DNA from: JAJRXC01 sp047639555
GTDB taxonomy: Bacteria > Actinomycetota > Acidimicrobiia > Acidimicrobiales > Aldehydirespiratoraceae
DNA length: 64,000 nucleotides
NCBI GenBank assembly: GCA_047639555.1
Contig: JBLIOE010000001.1
Coordinates: 216,631-280,630 of the forward strand
Reading direction: 5' to 3'
How positions within the stretch are numbered: the first letter of the stretch is position 1; each line of letters begins with the position of its first letter. The position numbers were made by a program, and so were the translations under genes. The notes beneath the pieces were generated by a model that was not told where the DNA came from, did not search any database, and worked only from the letters and a program-made list of their open reading frames with translations. Of this stretch, positions 17,619-25,984 are shown piece by piece.

Positions 17619-18055
17619 GTCGTGAGCTCACGCAGCAGCGCGACGAGAGTCTCACGGGATTCGTTCACCGCGGGCGCCGCCTCGAGTAACGAGCCGGCCG
17701 TCTCGTCGACCACGCCACACGCATCTCGCAGCAGCTCTTCACCATCTGGCGTGAGCGATGCGATGGCGCGCCGAGCGTCGCGCTCGGCGCGATGTGTCTC
17801 AACGAAACCGAGCTTTTCGAGTGGCTGCAGGGCACGAGTGACGCCGGACGGGCTGAGCCGCACGATCTCAGCCAGCTCCACCCGACTGGCCCGAGCGTTG
17901 GGCGAATCGGCGATTCCGCGCAGCAATCGATATTCGGCGAAGGTGATCCCTTTGATATGGCCGAGGGCGGAGTCGAGGCGACCGAGCAAACAATCGCAGG
18001 CGTCGGCAATCGTGAGCACCAGTTGTTGGTCGACGCTTGTTGTAGACGTGGTCAT
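17615..18055 (-). CDS. MarR family transcriptional regulator
   Basis: 146 aa winged helix-turn-helix regulator from ATG 18055; a GTG two codons upstream is an alternative. Family marks: GITFAEYRLLRGIADSP, ASRVELAEIVRLSPSGVTRA (recognition helix) and the wing LGFVETHRAERDARRAIASL with DxR. MarR proteins usually repress a neighbouring gene and release DNA on binding phenolic or oxidising ligands. The start of a divergent partner is not evident; the region 18056-18116 upstream separates it from a membrane-protein gene on the same strand. Confidence 0.93.
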   Translation of the reverse strand: MTTSTTSVDQQLVLTIADACDCLLGRLDSALGHIKGITFAEYRLLRGIADSPNARASRVELAEIVRLSPSGVTRALQPLEKLGFVETHRAERDARRAIASLTPDGEELLRDACGVVDETAGSLLEAAPAVNESRETLVALLRELTT

Positions 18056-18116
18056 CCGCACACGGTTAGGCGATATACGTGAGGACTCACGGAGTTTTCA
18101 CCGATTCCGCAAGTAG

Positions 18117-18680
18117 TTAGCGGGTCACCCCGCCTTGCACGAGCACACCGAGCAGGCTGATCTCGGACCCAGATTCACGCAGCTGCTGCTGACCACGATC
18201 AAGCCAGCGCGTGGACGGACGGGCGTCGAGCATCCCCGCCAGGGAGACGACGGCACCGAGCACGTAGACGGCCGGATTAGCCGACAGAACAAACCCGAGA
18301 AAGCCGAGCAGGGCGGCCGGCTCCGCGAGCGCGACGCGAAGGAAGAAATGTTTCTGGGCGGATTCCTGCACCTCGGCCTTCGTGCGGCCGGCAATCGCGG
18401 GAAGGAAGTTCGCGCCGACCAGTTGACTGATCACGCCCAACGCGGCAACAACACCGGCCACCACACGGCCGTCGACACCGCCACCCTCAAGGCTCGCGTT
18501 CACCACCATCACGAGGACACCGATCAGCAGCAGGGCGGTGACGAAGGTGATCCACAACTGACGCATGACGGTGAGGGCATTCGTACCCCGAATCATCCGG
18601 CGGGCACCGAGCCCGGGCACCAGCACGAAGGCCGCGCCCTTCAGGGCCGGACCCCACCCCGGATCTTTGACCTGACTCAT
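18117..18680 (-). CDS. Membrane protein, unknown function
   Basis: 187 aa with four likely transmembrane segments (about 40-62, 73-95, 112-132, 135-152), a cytoplasmic basic N-terminus (PGLGARRMIRG) and a C-terminal amphipathic tail. I do not recognise a family. It lies 24 bp downstream of pncA on the same strand, so it may be co-transcribed with the NAD salvage genes, although no functional link is evident. Confidence 0.75.
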   Translation of the reverse strand: MSQVKDPGWGPALKGAAFVLVPGLGARRMIRGTNALTVMRQLWITFVTALLLIGVLVMVVNASLEGGGVDGRVVAGVVAALGVISQLVGANFLPAIAGRTKAEVQESAQKHFFLRVALAEPAALLGFLGFVLSANPAVYVLGAVVSLAGMLDARPSTRWLDRGQQQLRESGSEISLLGVLVQGGVTR

Positions 18681-18704
18681 TCGACGCGGCTCATTCGACC
18701 CGAC

Positions 18705-19283
18705 TCATTCGAAGACGATGCCCGCGGCGGCCATCTCGGCCCGCGCCGTCTCGGTGGTGTCAGGCATGACGCCCGCGCAGTGGGCGAGCAAGACGCGGGT
18801 GGTAAGACCGGCGGCCACCGCATCGAGCGCCGTGGCCTTCACACAATGATCAGTCGCAAGACCGACCACGTCGACAGCCGTGACCTCGTGAGACTGCAGC
18901 CAAGCACCGAGAGTGACCGACTCGTCGCTTGTGGCACCGCCATCAAAACCGGTGTAACTCGCAGTATGACGACCCTTCAAAAAGATCTCATCAACCGCGA
19001 TCGTGAGGTCGGGATGGAACGCGGCGCCATTGGTGTCAGCCACACAGTGCACGGGCCAGGTATCCACGAAGTTCGGGCCCACGTCGGGGTCGGCGAAATG
19101 CTCACCCGGATCAACGTGCCAATCCTTGGTGGCCACCACGATGTCGTAAGTGCCCACACCGCGATCGGTGCCCACGAGCGCGCTGATCGACCGGGCGACG
19201 TCGCCACCACCGTCGACCGCGAGCGACCCGTTCTCACAGAAGTCGTTCTGGACATCAACCACGATCAGGGCCGTCTTCGTCAT
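18705..19283 (-). CDS. pncA: Nicotinamidase
   Basis: 192 aa isochorismatase-like hydrolase converting nicotinamide to nicotinate in NAD salvage. The triad is visible: Asp in LIVVDVQNDF (residue 9 or so), Lys in EIFLKGRH and Cys in LATDHCVKATALDA. The metal site is in ATKDWHVDPGEHF. The ATG at 19283 overlaps the pncB stop by four bases; upstream in-frame codons are arginine-rich and belong to pncB antisense. Coupling to pncB, the next enzyme, makes the assignment firm. Confidence 0.96.
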   Translation of the reverse strand: MTKTALIVVDVQNDFCENGSLAVDGGGDVARSISALVGTDRGVGTYDIVVATKDWHVDPGEHFADPDVGPNFVDTWPVHCVADTNGAAFHPDLTIAVDEIFLKGRHTASYTGFDGGATSDESVTLGAWLQSHEVTAVDVVGLATDHCVKATALDAVAAGLTTRVLLAHCAGVMPDTTETARAEMAAAGIVFE

Positions 19284-20662
19284 AAGTCTGTGGCTCCTGC
19301 AACGTGGGGTACCCCGTTGACCACGGGGGAAGAGAGCGGTTCTTCGACGCCTTCCCACACTGTCGGAATCGCCGGAGCGTGCACCGGGAACGGGGTTCGA
19401 TCCTCTGGGCGCAAGCGGCTCCGTCGCTCGAAACAGCGGGCGCGAGCCTCGCCCGGGTCAGTCAGGTCGGCGACCACTTCACCGTCAAGAATAAGCGGCA
19501 CCTGCGGAGCCATCGAATCATCCGGAAGTTCGACCGGGAGTACCGACAGCACCTCGCTGATGTAGTGGCCTTCGAAGTCGGAGATGCGATGTACGTCCTT
19601 GCGGCCGCCAATCGTACGCTTACCGGGCGACAGCTTGCCGACCGCGCGCAGCGGCGAAACCGGCTCGTCGTCGTCGGCGATGGCGACCAGCTTGTAGACC
19701 ATCTGCGCCGTCGGGTGACCCGAGCCCGTGACCAAGCTGGTACCCACCAGATAGGCATCAATCGGCGCGCCGGCGGCTTGCAGTTCGGCCACTCGGAATT
19801 CATCCAGGTCGCTCGACACCACGATTCGGCAACCGTGGGCGCCGAGACTGTCGAGTAATTCGCGGGCCATACGACTCTCGGCGAGCAGCTCGCCCGAGTC
19901 GATTCGCACGGCGCCAATGTTGGGACCAACAGTCTCGACCGCGCGGCGAATACCTTCCATCACATCGAACGTGTCGACGAGATAGGTGGAGTCAACGCCA
20001 AGCGCGTTGCGCTGCGCGGCGAACGCCTCGGCCTCGGTGGCATGGGCAAGTACGAACGCGTGGGCGGTTGTGCCGCCAGTTTCGATGCCGTGACGACGAC
20101 CAGCCTCAAGATTCGAGGTGGTGTCGAAACCGCCAACGTGAGAAGCACGCGCCGCCGCAACGGCCGACTCCGGATCTGTACGGCGAGAGCCGCCCTCAAT
20201 GAGGAGACGCCCGCCCGCAGCATCGGCCATCCGAGCCGCGGCCGACGCAACTGCGCAGTCGTGGTTCAGCACCGACAACATCACGGTTTCCAGCACGACA
20301 CACTCGGCAAAGGTGCCGGCCACCGTCAGCACCGGGCTGTAGGGAAAGAACAACTCGCCTTCGGCGTAACCCGTGATGTCGCCGCGAAATTTATACTTCC
20401 GCAGCCAGTCGGTCATCGCTCCGTCGGCAACAACTCCGCGCTCGACAAGATGAGCGATCGTGGCGTCGTCAAATTGGAACCGCTGCACGGCGTCGAGCAC
20501 GCGGTCGATACCGGCCACCACGCCGTAGGCCCGCCCCTTCGGCAATCGCCGGGCGAACACTTCGAAGACGGATCGCCGCTCGGCGATGCCGGACTCGAGC
20601 GCGGACGCAACCATTGTCAGCTCATAGTGATCCGTGAGCAGCGCTGTGGTCGGCCGGTTCAT
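19280..20662 (-). CDS. pncB: Nicotinate phosphoribosyltransferase
   Basis: 460 aa, joins nicotinate and PRPP to give nicotinate mononucleotide. Family features are TDHYELTMVASALESG at the N-terminus, VLTVAGTFAECVVLETVMLSVLNHD, the RRTDPESA segment and the SSDLDEFRVAEL strand-helix near 285. It is the first gene of the pncB-pncA pair and overlaps the nicotinamidase gene by four bases, so both Preiss-Handler salvage steps are made from one message. Confidence 0.96.
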   Translation of the reverse strand: MNRPTTALLTDHYELTMVASALESGIAERRSVFEVFARRLPKGRAYGVVAGIDRVLDAVQRFQFDDATIAHLVERGVVADGAMTDWLRKYKFRGDITGYAEGELFFPYSPVLTVAGTFAECVVLETVMLSVLNHDCAVASAAARMADAAGGRLLIEGGSRRTDPESAVAAARASHVGGFDTTSNLEAGRRHGIETGGTTAHAFVLAHATEAEAFAAQRNALGVDSTYLVDTFDVMEGIRRAVETVGPNIGAVRIDSGELLAESRMARELLDSLGAHGCRIVVSSDLDEFRVAELQAAGAPIDAYLVGTSLVTGSGHPTAQMVYKLVAIADDDEPVSPLRAVGKLSPGKRTIGGRKDVHRISDFEGHYISEVLSVLPVELPDDSMAPQVPLILDGEVVADLTDPGEARARCFERRSRLRPEDRTPFPVHAPAIPTVWEGVEEPLSSPVVNGVPHVAGATDL

Positions 20663-20690
20663 GCGCCGTCACGCTACCGGGACACCCTCG

Positions 20691-23600
20691 CTAGCGAGAC
20701 TTCGAGAAGAGCCAATCGAGCACGTGGTGGGCGAAGTCGGAATTGAAGCTCGGGATGTGCGAGCCATCTTCGATCGTCCACAACTCTACTGAAGCATCGC
20801 CGACGCAGCCGTCGTTGTACGCCTGTGTGGTGGTCTCTTCGCCATCGAGGTTCGCCACGATGTCGAGCGTCGACCCAACCGTCAGCGACCCGAGATCGCA
20901 GCCGAGGAAGCCGGCATGGCGGTCGAGCATGGCCACCGCGCTCGGAAAGGCTGAGGTGCCGTCGTATTCGATAGTGCTGTCGGCGTCGCCATGGATCTGC
21001 AGAACACTCACCGGTTCGTCACGCGGTTCACAGTCGCCCGGGTCAACGAAGCTCGACCCGGCCAGTGAGGCAATCGCCGTGATTGACGAGCTGGCTTCAC
21101 ACGCCATCGTGAAACTCATGAAGCCGCCATTCGAATGGCCCCAGAGATACACCTGGTCGTCGTTGACGTTGAATGCACCCTTGGCGTCATCGATCAAATC
21201 CGTGATGTAACTCACGTCGTCGACGGGGAAGCCGCAACACGACGCCCCCGAATACCAAAACTTGGCGCCGCTCGGCAGTTCGGTGCCGTTGGGGTGAACG
21301 AGAATGAAGTCTCGGTCGTCAACGGCCTGCGATACACCCATATAGAGCGACTGGATTGGTCCGTTGGCGCCGAAGCCATGAAGCACCACAACGAGCGGAT
21401 ACTCCTTGGCCGGATCGTAATCGCTCGGCAAGACGAACTCCGATGGCCGTTCGTCGTTGAGCGTCTCCGGGATCGGGCACGTCAGCAGCGAGCAGAAGTC
21501 GGCATCGACGACCACGTTCTCGATCGGCGGCGCCGTACGGCAGGGCTGCCCTCGGAGTGAGTTGCAGGCCGGCAGCGGCGTGGGGGCTTCCATACCGGAG
21601 ATCACCGGCAACGCGATCGACGACTGGTGATCGCCACCGGTACCGATGACGTGGGTGGCTTCTGCCCCCGGCCCGTCGAGTTCGAATTCCCAGCGAGCGG
21701 TGTCGCCACCCGGCGTGTTCACGGTCATTCGGATCGAGGAACCCTCACGGAACGTGTGGGCAAAGGCAGGGATCTGGATCCGGCCGTAGGACCAAACACC
21801 GGGCTCGAGGAGGGTGAAGAGCTCTTCGCGGCCGTACTGCACGGGCTGAAGTTCCGTGGACGAGTTATCGAGTCGGCGATACGCCCACTCCAGCTGACCC
21901 GCCTGCACACGGACCTCTTCCCCGTCGGGGCGGATCTCCGTGAGGAGCACTTCGAGCTCGGCGTTGTCGGAGTCGGACCGGAGCCACAAGTCGACGCTTC
22001 CGGTGCCGGCCATGACCATGTCGTTGCGCAGTGGGGCCGTCTGGAATCGGGCGTTCTCGCCCTCGGCCTGTGGGATCCACTCGACCGTCGGGTTCGACCA
22101 GATGTTGCCGCCCGTCCACCAGTGAGTCTGGCTGACCTCAGGATTCGGGTGAATGGCGACGCCCGTGTCGGGGGCATCAGAGCCCTTGTCGACAAGCTGA
22201 CCGTCGGCCAAGAAGTACCAGCGTTCGGCATCCACGCCGGTGGGCGGCCAAGTGGTGGTGCTCATCTCCCATGCCGCAACCGGCAGGTAGGGGTCGGCAC
22301 CAGCGCCGTTCTCCATCAAGATCCGGATCGGGTCTTCGTTCTCCCAGCGAGCAAGTGCCTCCGCGTGGGTGGAGACGTCGGTCCAACGGCTCGGCGGCAT
22401 GGAAACCGCGCCGCCGAAGATGTCGCCCGTGAAGGCGGAAGTAACGATGTCAAGGATCGGATCGTTCTCCGGAATCTCTTTGGAGATGTAGAGATCAAGG
22501 AACGCCGACCACTCCGACAGAATCTGCGGCGCAAACCCATCGGCGTGAAGGCCGTTGAAGATGATCTGCTTGACCGACTCAGCGGAGTCGAACTCACCGA
22601 GTAGGTCGCCGAAGCTCGGACCGGTCTGCTCGTCCTGGAAGGCCGAGGTCAAGAAGACGGCGGCTTCGATGTCGCCCGCGAACTCGCGGATATCGAGGGG
22701 AGCGGCAACCTCGTCGGTGTAGAAGGGCTGCGAACGAGCCTTCGCCGTCGCGTTGACGTTCTGGCCTCGCAGCTGCTGGTTGGCGTCACACTGGGCGTCG
22801 CCCTCATCGATGGCTCGGCGCACCCAAGCGGTGCCGTAGGGCTCGGCGTTGCCGAGCACCTGATCGGCCCACGAGGTCGCGAAGCCGGTATTGAGAAGAC
22901 CACCGGGCGCCAGGATGCCGGTAGCCGTGTCGCCATAGACGCTAAGAGGAGTGATAGCTCCCAGGCTCGGCGGGTTCGATTGGGCCACAAACAACTGCGA
23001 GATACCGGGATACGAGAGGCCGACCATGCCGACCTCATGATCCTTCACCCACGGCTGGGCGGCGACCGCCTCGATCACGTCGAAGCCATCGAGCACCTGC
23101 ATCGTTTCGAAGAAGTCGTACGCGCCGCCGGAGCAGCCGGTGCCGCGAACATTCACACCGACCGTTGCATAACCGAACAAGCCAGCGAGCTGGGAGCCGG
23201 GCTGAGCCGGCGCCTTGCACAACGTCGGCAACGAGCCACAAAGCGGAGTCGCGTCGAAGCCGCCGCCGAGACCGCTGAACGGGTCCGACGGGTTGTAGCC
23301 CGAGTACTCGACAACCGTCGGATACGGACCGTCTTCAACCGGGCCGGGCAGCACGACGTAGGCGGACAAGGTGGTGCCGTCACGGGTCTCGACGTAGGTG
23401 AAACCTTCATTGATTTCTTGATCGGCGTAGAACGACTGGTTCGGGGTGGAACCCTCGGCGGAACCGACCCCCACGCCCCAGTTGATGGTGCCGCTGGTGG
23501 CGACGATGTAATGGCCGGGCGAAAGCTCGCGGAACATCACGCTGCCGAGGTCGTCGACCTCGCTCGTGCCCGCAATCGTTGCGGTGAGGGCGCCCTTGTC

Positions 23601-23813
23601 GTCGGTTCCCCATTTTGCGATCACGGCGGGGCTGCCCGGATCGGCGTTGGTAACGAAGAGCTGTTCGAGCCCCCCTCGGGCATCAAAGCTGGGCGCGGCG
23701 AACCACGGATTCGCCGTGGGAACGCCGTCAGCCGATTGGCCCGTGGCCACTGTGGGAAGCGCGGCAACCAGAGCCGCGACAAGAAGAACCGAGAAGAACC
23801 ACCGTGCACGCAT
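20691..23813 (-). CDS. Secreted two-module hydrolase: CocE/X-Pro dipeptidyl-peptidase-like plus PHB-depolymerase-like
   Basis: 1040 aa from ATG 23813, which begins a clear Sec signal peptide (MRARWFFSVLLVAALVAALP, cleavage near ATGQ). A CocE/NonD (S15) alpha/beta hydrolase spans about 135-560, with the Ser nucleophile in VGLSYPG (S267), followed by an S15 C-terminal jelly-roll (about 580-770). A second alpha/beta hydrolase occupies about 795-1040: LVVVLHGFGAN, WGHSNGG, a late Asp in HGDADSTIEYDG and His in EDGSHIPSF, the pattern of PHB depolymerase/feruloyl-esterase-like LpqC proteins. It probably breaks esters or peptides outside the cell. Two catalytic modules in one secreted chain is unusual. 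Confidence 0.88.
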   Translation of the reverse strand: MRARWFFSVLLVAALVAALPTVATGQSADGVPTANPWFAAPSFDARGGLEQLFVTNADPGSPAVIAKWGTDDKGALTATIAGTSEVDDLGSVMFRELSPGHYIVATSGTINWGVGVGSAEGSTPNQSFYADQEINEGFTYVETRDGTTLSAYVVLPGPVEDGPYPTVVEYSGYNPSDPFSGLGGGFDATPLCGSLPTLCKAPAQPGSQLAGLFGYATVGVNVRGTGCSGGAYDFFETMQVLDGFDVIEAVAAQPWVKDHEVGMVGLSYPGISQLFVAQSNPPSLGAITPLSVYGDTATGILAPGGLLNTGFATSWADQVLGNAEPYGTAWVRRAIDEGDAQCDANQQLRGQNVNATAKARSQPFYTDEVAAPLDIREFAGDIEAAVFLTSAFQDEQTGPSFGDLLGEFDSAESVKQIIFNGLHADGFAPQILSEWSAFLDLYISKEIPENDPILDIVTSAFTGDIFGGAVSMPPSRWTDVSTHAEALARWENEDPIRILMENGAGADPYLPVAAWEMSTTTWPPTGVDAERWYFLADGQLVDKGSDAPDTGVAIHPNPEVSQTHWWTGGNIWSNPTVEWIPQAEGENARFQTAPLRNDMVMAGTGSVDLWLRSDSDNAELEVLLTEIRPDGEEVRVQAGQLEWAYRRLDNSSTELQPVQYGREELFTLLEPGVWSYGRIQIPAFAHTFREGSSIRMTVNTPGGDTARWEFELDGPGAEATHVIGTGGDHQSSIALPVISGMEAPTPLPACNSLRGQPCRTAPPIENVVVDADFCSLLTCPIPETLNDERPSEFVLPSDYDPAKEYPLVVVLHGFGANGPIQSLYMGVSQAVDDRDFILVHPNGTELPSGAKFWYSGASCCGFPVDDVSYITDLIDDAKGAFNVNDDQVYLWGHSNGGFMSFTMACEASSSITAIASLAGSSFVDPGDCEPRDEPVSVLQIHGDADSTIEYDGTSAFPSAVAMLDRHAGFLGCDLGSLTVGSTLDIVANLDGEETTTQAYNDGCVGDASVELWTIEDGSHIPSFNSDFAHHVLDWLFSKSR

Positions 23814-23888
23814 GCCAATATCACTATCAGTGGTGAACCGAGCTCGTCGAATAATCTGCTCGCCGACCGACACTCGTAGGCTCAGACA

Positions 23889-25751
23889 ATGACTGCACCG
23901 AGTCCGTTCCAGATCTTGCACTCGATGTCGGCCGACCGCTCCGCCATCGACAAAAAGCTCAACAAGGCCACTCGTCGACGAGTCCTCGCCTTCTCGCAGC
24001 CCTACCGAACCGACATCACGTTCTTCATCGCCACGATCGTCGTCTCGACCTTCCTGGGGCTCCTCCCCCCACTCTTGGTGCGAGCCATGCTCGACGGCGC
24101 GATCGCCGACGGCGACACCGGCTACCTCAACGTCCTCTTCATCGTCATGGTGATCGCGGCGGTCGGTGAATCTTCCTTCTCACTCGTCGAGCGATGGTTG
24201 TCCTCCCGAATCGGTGAGGGTCTCATCTATGACCTCCGGGTTCGGCTCTTCGACCATGTGCAGCGGATGCCGCTGGCGTTCTTCACCCGCACCCAAACCG
24301 GCACGCTCATCAGCCGGCTCAACAACGACGTCATCGGCGCTCAGCGGGCCTTCACCGGCACGTTGGGCACAGTGGTCGGCAACGTCATCACCCTCGGCGG
24401 CACGCTCATCGCGATGCTGATCCTCGAATGGCGACTCACCCTGGTCGCGATCATTATTCTGCCCGTCTTCGTGCTGCCGGCGAAGCGAGTTGGCCAGAAC
24501 CTGCAGGAGATCACCCGCGAGGGCATGAACGTCAACGCGTCGATGAACAACACGATGACCGAACGGTTCAACGTGGCGGGCGCGCTCCTCGTCAAGCTGT
24601 TCGGTCGCCACAACGACGAAGCCGCCGACTTCGGGGGCCGGGCGGCTCGGGTGCGAGACATTGGCGTGCGTAGCGCCATGTACAGCCGGGTCTTTGTCAT
24701 TGCACTCACTCTCGTTGGCTCGATCGGCACGGCGATCGTTTACTGGCTCGGCGGCCACCTCGTGATCGACAACAGCATCACGCTCGGCACGCTGATCGCC
24801 CTCGGCCTCTACACGGTGCGCATCTATATGCCGCTCACGAGCCTGTCCAACGCCCGAGTCGACATCATGACGGCGTTCGTCTCGTTCGAGCGAGTGTTCG
24901 AAGTGCTCGACGCCCCCAACGCGATCACGGACGATCCCGACGCCACCGACCTCACGAACCCCACCGGCAGTGTGCGGTTCGATCACGTCCGCTTCCGTTA
25001 TCCCGATCCCGCGCCGGGCACCCCCGAGTCACTCGGTGGCGGCGAGTCCACCGCTTCGGCCGACGACGTGTTGCGCGACATTGATCTCACGATCGAACCC
25101 GGGCAGATGGTGGCCATCGTCGGGCCCTCGGGCGCGGGCAAGACCACGCTCACCTCACTCGTTCCTCGCCTCTACGATGTGACCGAGGGAACGATCCTCG
25201 TCGACGGGCACGACGTCCGCACCCTCACCCAAGACTCGTTGCGCCAGGCCATCGGCGTGGTCAGCCAAGACCCGCACTTGTTCCACGACACCGTCATGTC
25301 CAACCTGCGTTATGCGCAGCCCAACGCCACCGACGAAGCGGTGCGGGCCGCATGTGTAGCCGCCCGCATCCATGACGTGATCGACGCATTACCCGACGGC
25401 TACGACACCACCGTCGGCGAGCGCGGTTACCGGCTCTCGGGCGGCGAGAAGCAGCGTCTCGCGATCGCTCGCATGCTGCTCAAGAATCCGGCCATCGTGA
25501 TCCTCGACGAGGCAACCAGCCACCTCGACACCGACAACGAAGCCCATGTGCAAGAGGCGCTCGCCCACGCACTACAGGGCCGCACCTCGCTGGTGATTGC
25601 TCACCGATTGTCAACCATCACCGACGCCGACGTGATCGTCGTGCTCGACGACGGCCGCGTCGTGGAAACCGGAACCCACGATGAGCTTCGTCACTCCGGC
25701 GGCCTCTACGAGGAGCTCTACGAAGGCCTCGTGCGCGCCGATCGCGACTAA
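23889..25751 (+). CDS. ABC exporter, fused permease-ATPase
   Basis: 620 aa half-transporter: six-helix ABC membrane domain (about 45-330), then a nucleotide-binding domain with Walker A GPSGAGKTTL, Q-loop VVSQDP, signature RLSGGEKQR, Walker B AIVILDEATSHLD and the H-loop in AHRLS. It belongs to the MsbA/LmrA-type lipid/drug exporter group and would act as a dimer. The linker at 375-395 is an odd Gly/Ser/Ala insertion (PESLGGGESTASADD). It is divergent from the secreted hydrolase gene and ends overlapping a small minus-strand gene by four bases. The substrate is unknown. Confidence 0.95.
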   Translation: MTAPSPFQILHSMSADRSAIDKKLNKATRRRVLAFSQPYRTDITFFIATIVVSTFLGLLPPLLVRAMLDGAIADGDTGYLNVLFIVMVIAAVGESSFSLVERWLSSRIGEGLIYDLRVRLFDHVQRMPLAFFTRTQTGTLISRLNNDVIGAQRAFTGTLGTVVGNVITLGGTLIAMLILEWRLTLVAIIILPVFVLPAKRVGQNLQEITREGMNVNASMNNTMTERFNVAGALLVKLFGRHNDEAADFGGRAARVRDIGVRSAMYSRVFVIALTLVGSIGTAIVYWLGGHLVIDNSITLGTLIALGLYTVRIYMPLTSLSNARVDIMTAFVSFERVFEVLDAPNAITDDPDATDLTNPTGSVRFDHVRFRYPDPAPGTPESLGGGESTASADDVLRDIDLTIEPGQMVAIVGPSGAGKTTLTSLVPRLYDVTEGTILVDGHDVRTLTQDSLRQAIGVVSQDPHLFHDTVMSNLRYAQPNATDEAVRAACVAARIHDVIDALPDGYDTTVGERGYRLSGGEKQRLAIARMLLKNPAIVILDEATSHLDTDNEAHVQEALAHALQGRTSLVIAHRLSTITDADVIVVLDDGRVVETGTHDELRHSGGLYEELYEGLVRADRD

Positions 25752-25984
25752 CGAGTCGGCCTCAACGCAACGGTTCGCGATGCACCAACTCTGAGGTCGA
25801 TGCCGGGCGGGGGCGAGGTGGCATCGGCGCAGTCGGTTGTCACGCCAACCACCACATCTCCATCAACGAGCTGACAAAAGACGATGTCGGTCGAACGGGC
25901 CGAACCAAACGTGGCGAAGACAGAAACGCCAGCCAGCATCACCACCAGCCCCATCGCTGCGAGCTCAAACTTGAGTGCTCTCAT
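25748..25984 (-). CDS. Small exported or membrane protein, unknown
   Basis: 78 aa. An N-terminal hydrophobic helix (ELAAMGLVVMLAGVSVFATF) precedes a short outer segment with two cysteines (IVFCQLVDGD, TTDCADA). The ATG overlaps the stop of the PASTA/FG-GAP gene by four bases, so it is the third gene of the sigma-factor operon. I do not recognise a family. The cysteines could form a disulfide after export. Confidence 0.65.
   Translation of the reverse strand: MRALKFELAAMGLVVMLAGVSVFATFGSARSTDIVFCQLVDGDVVVGVTTDCADATSPPPGIDLRVGASRTVALRPTR

Noticed and set aside
18135..19565. 476-codon plus-strand frame opposite the pncA region
   Set aside because: Antisense to pncA and a membrane-protein gene; no motif.
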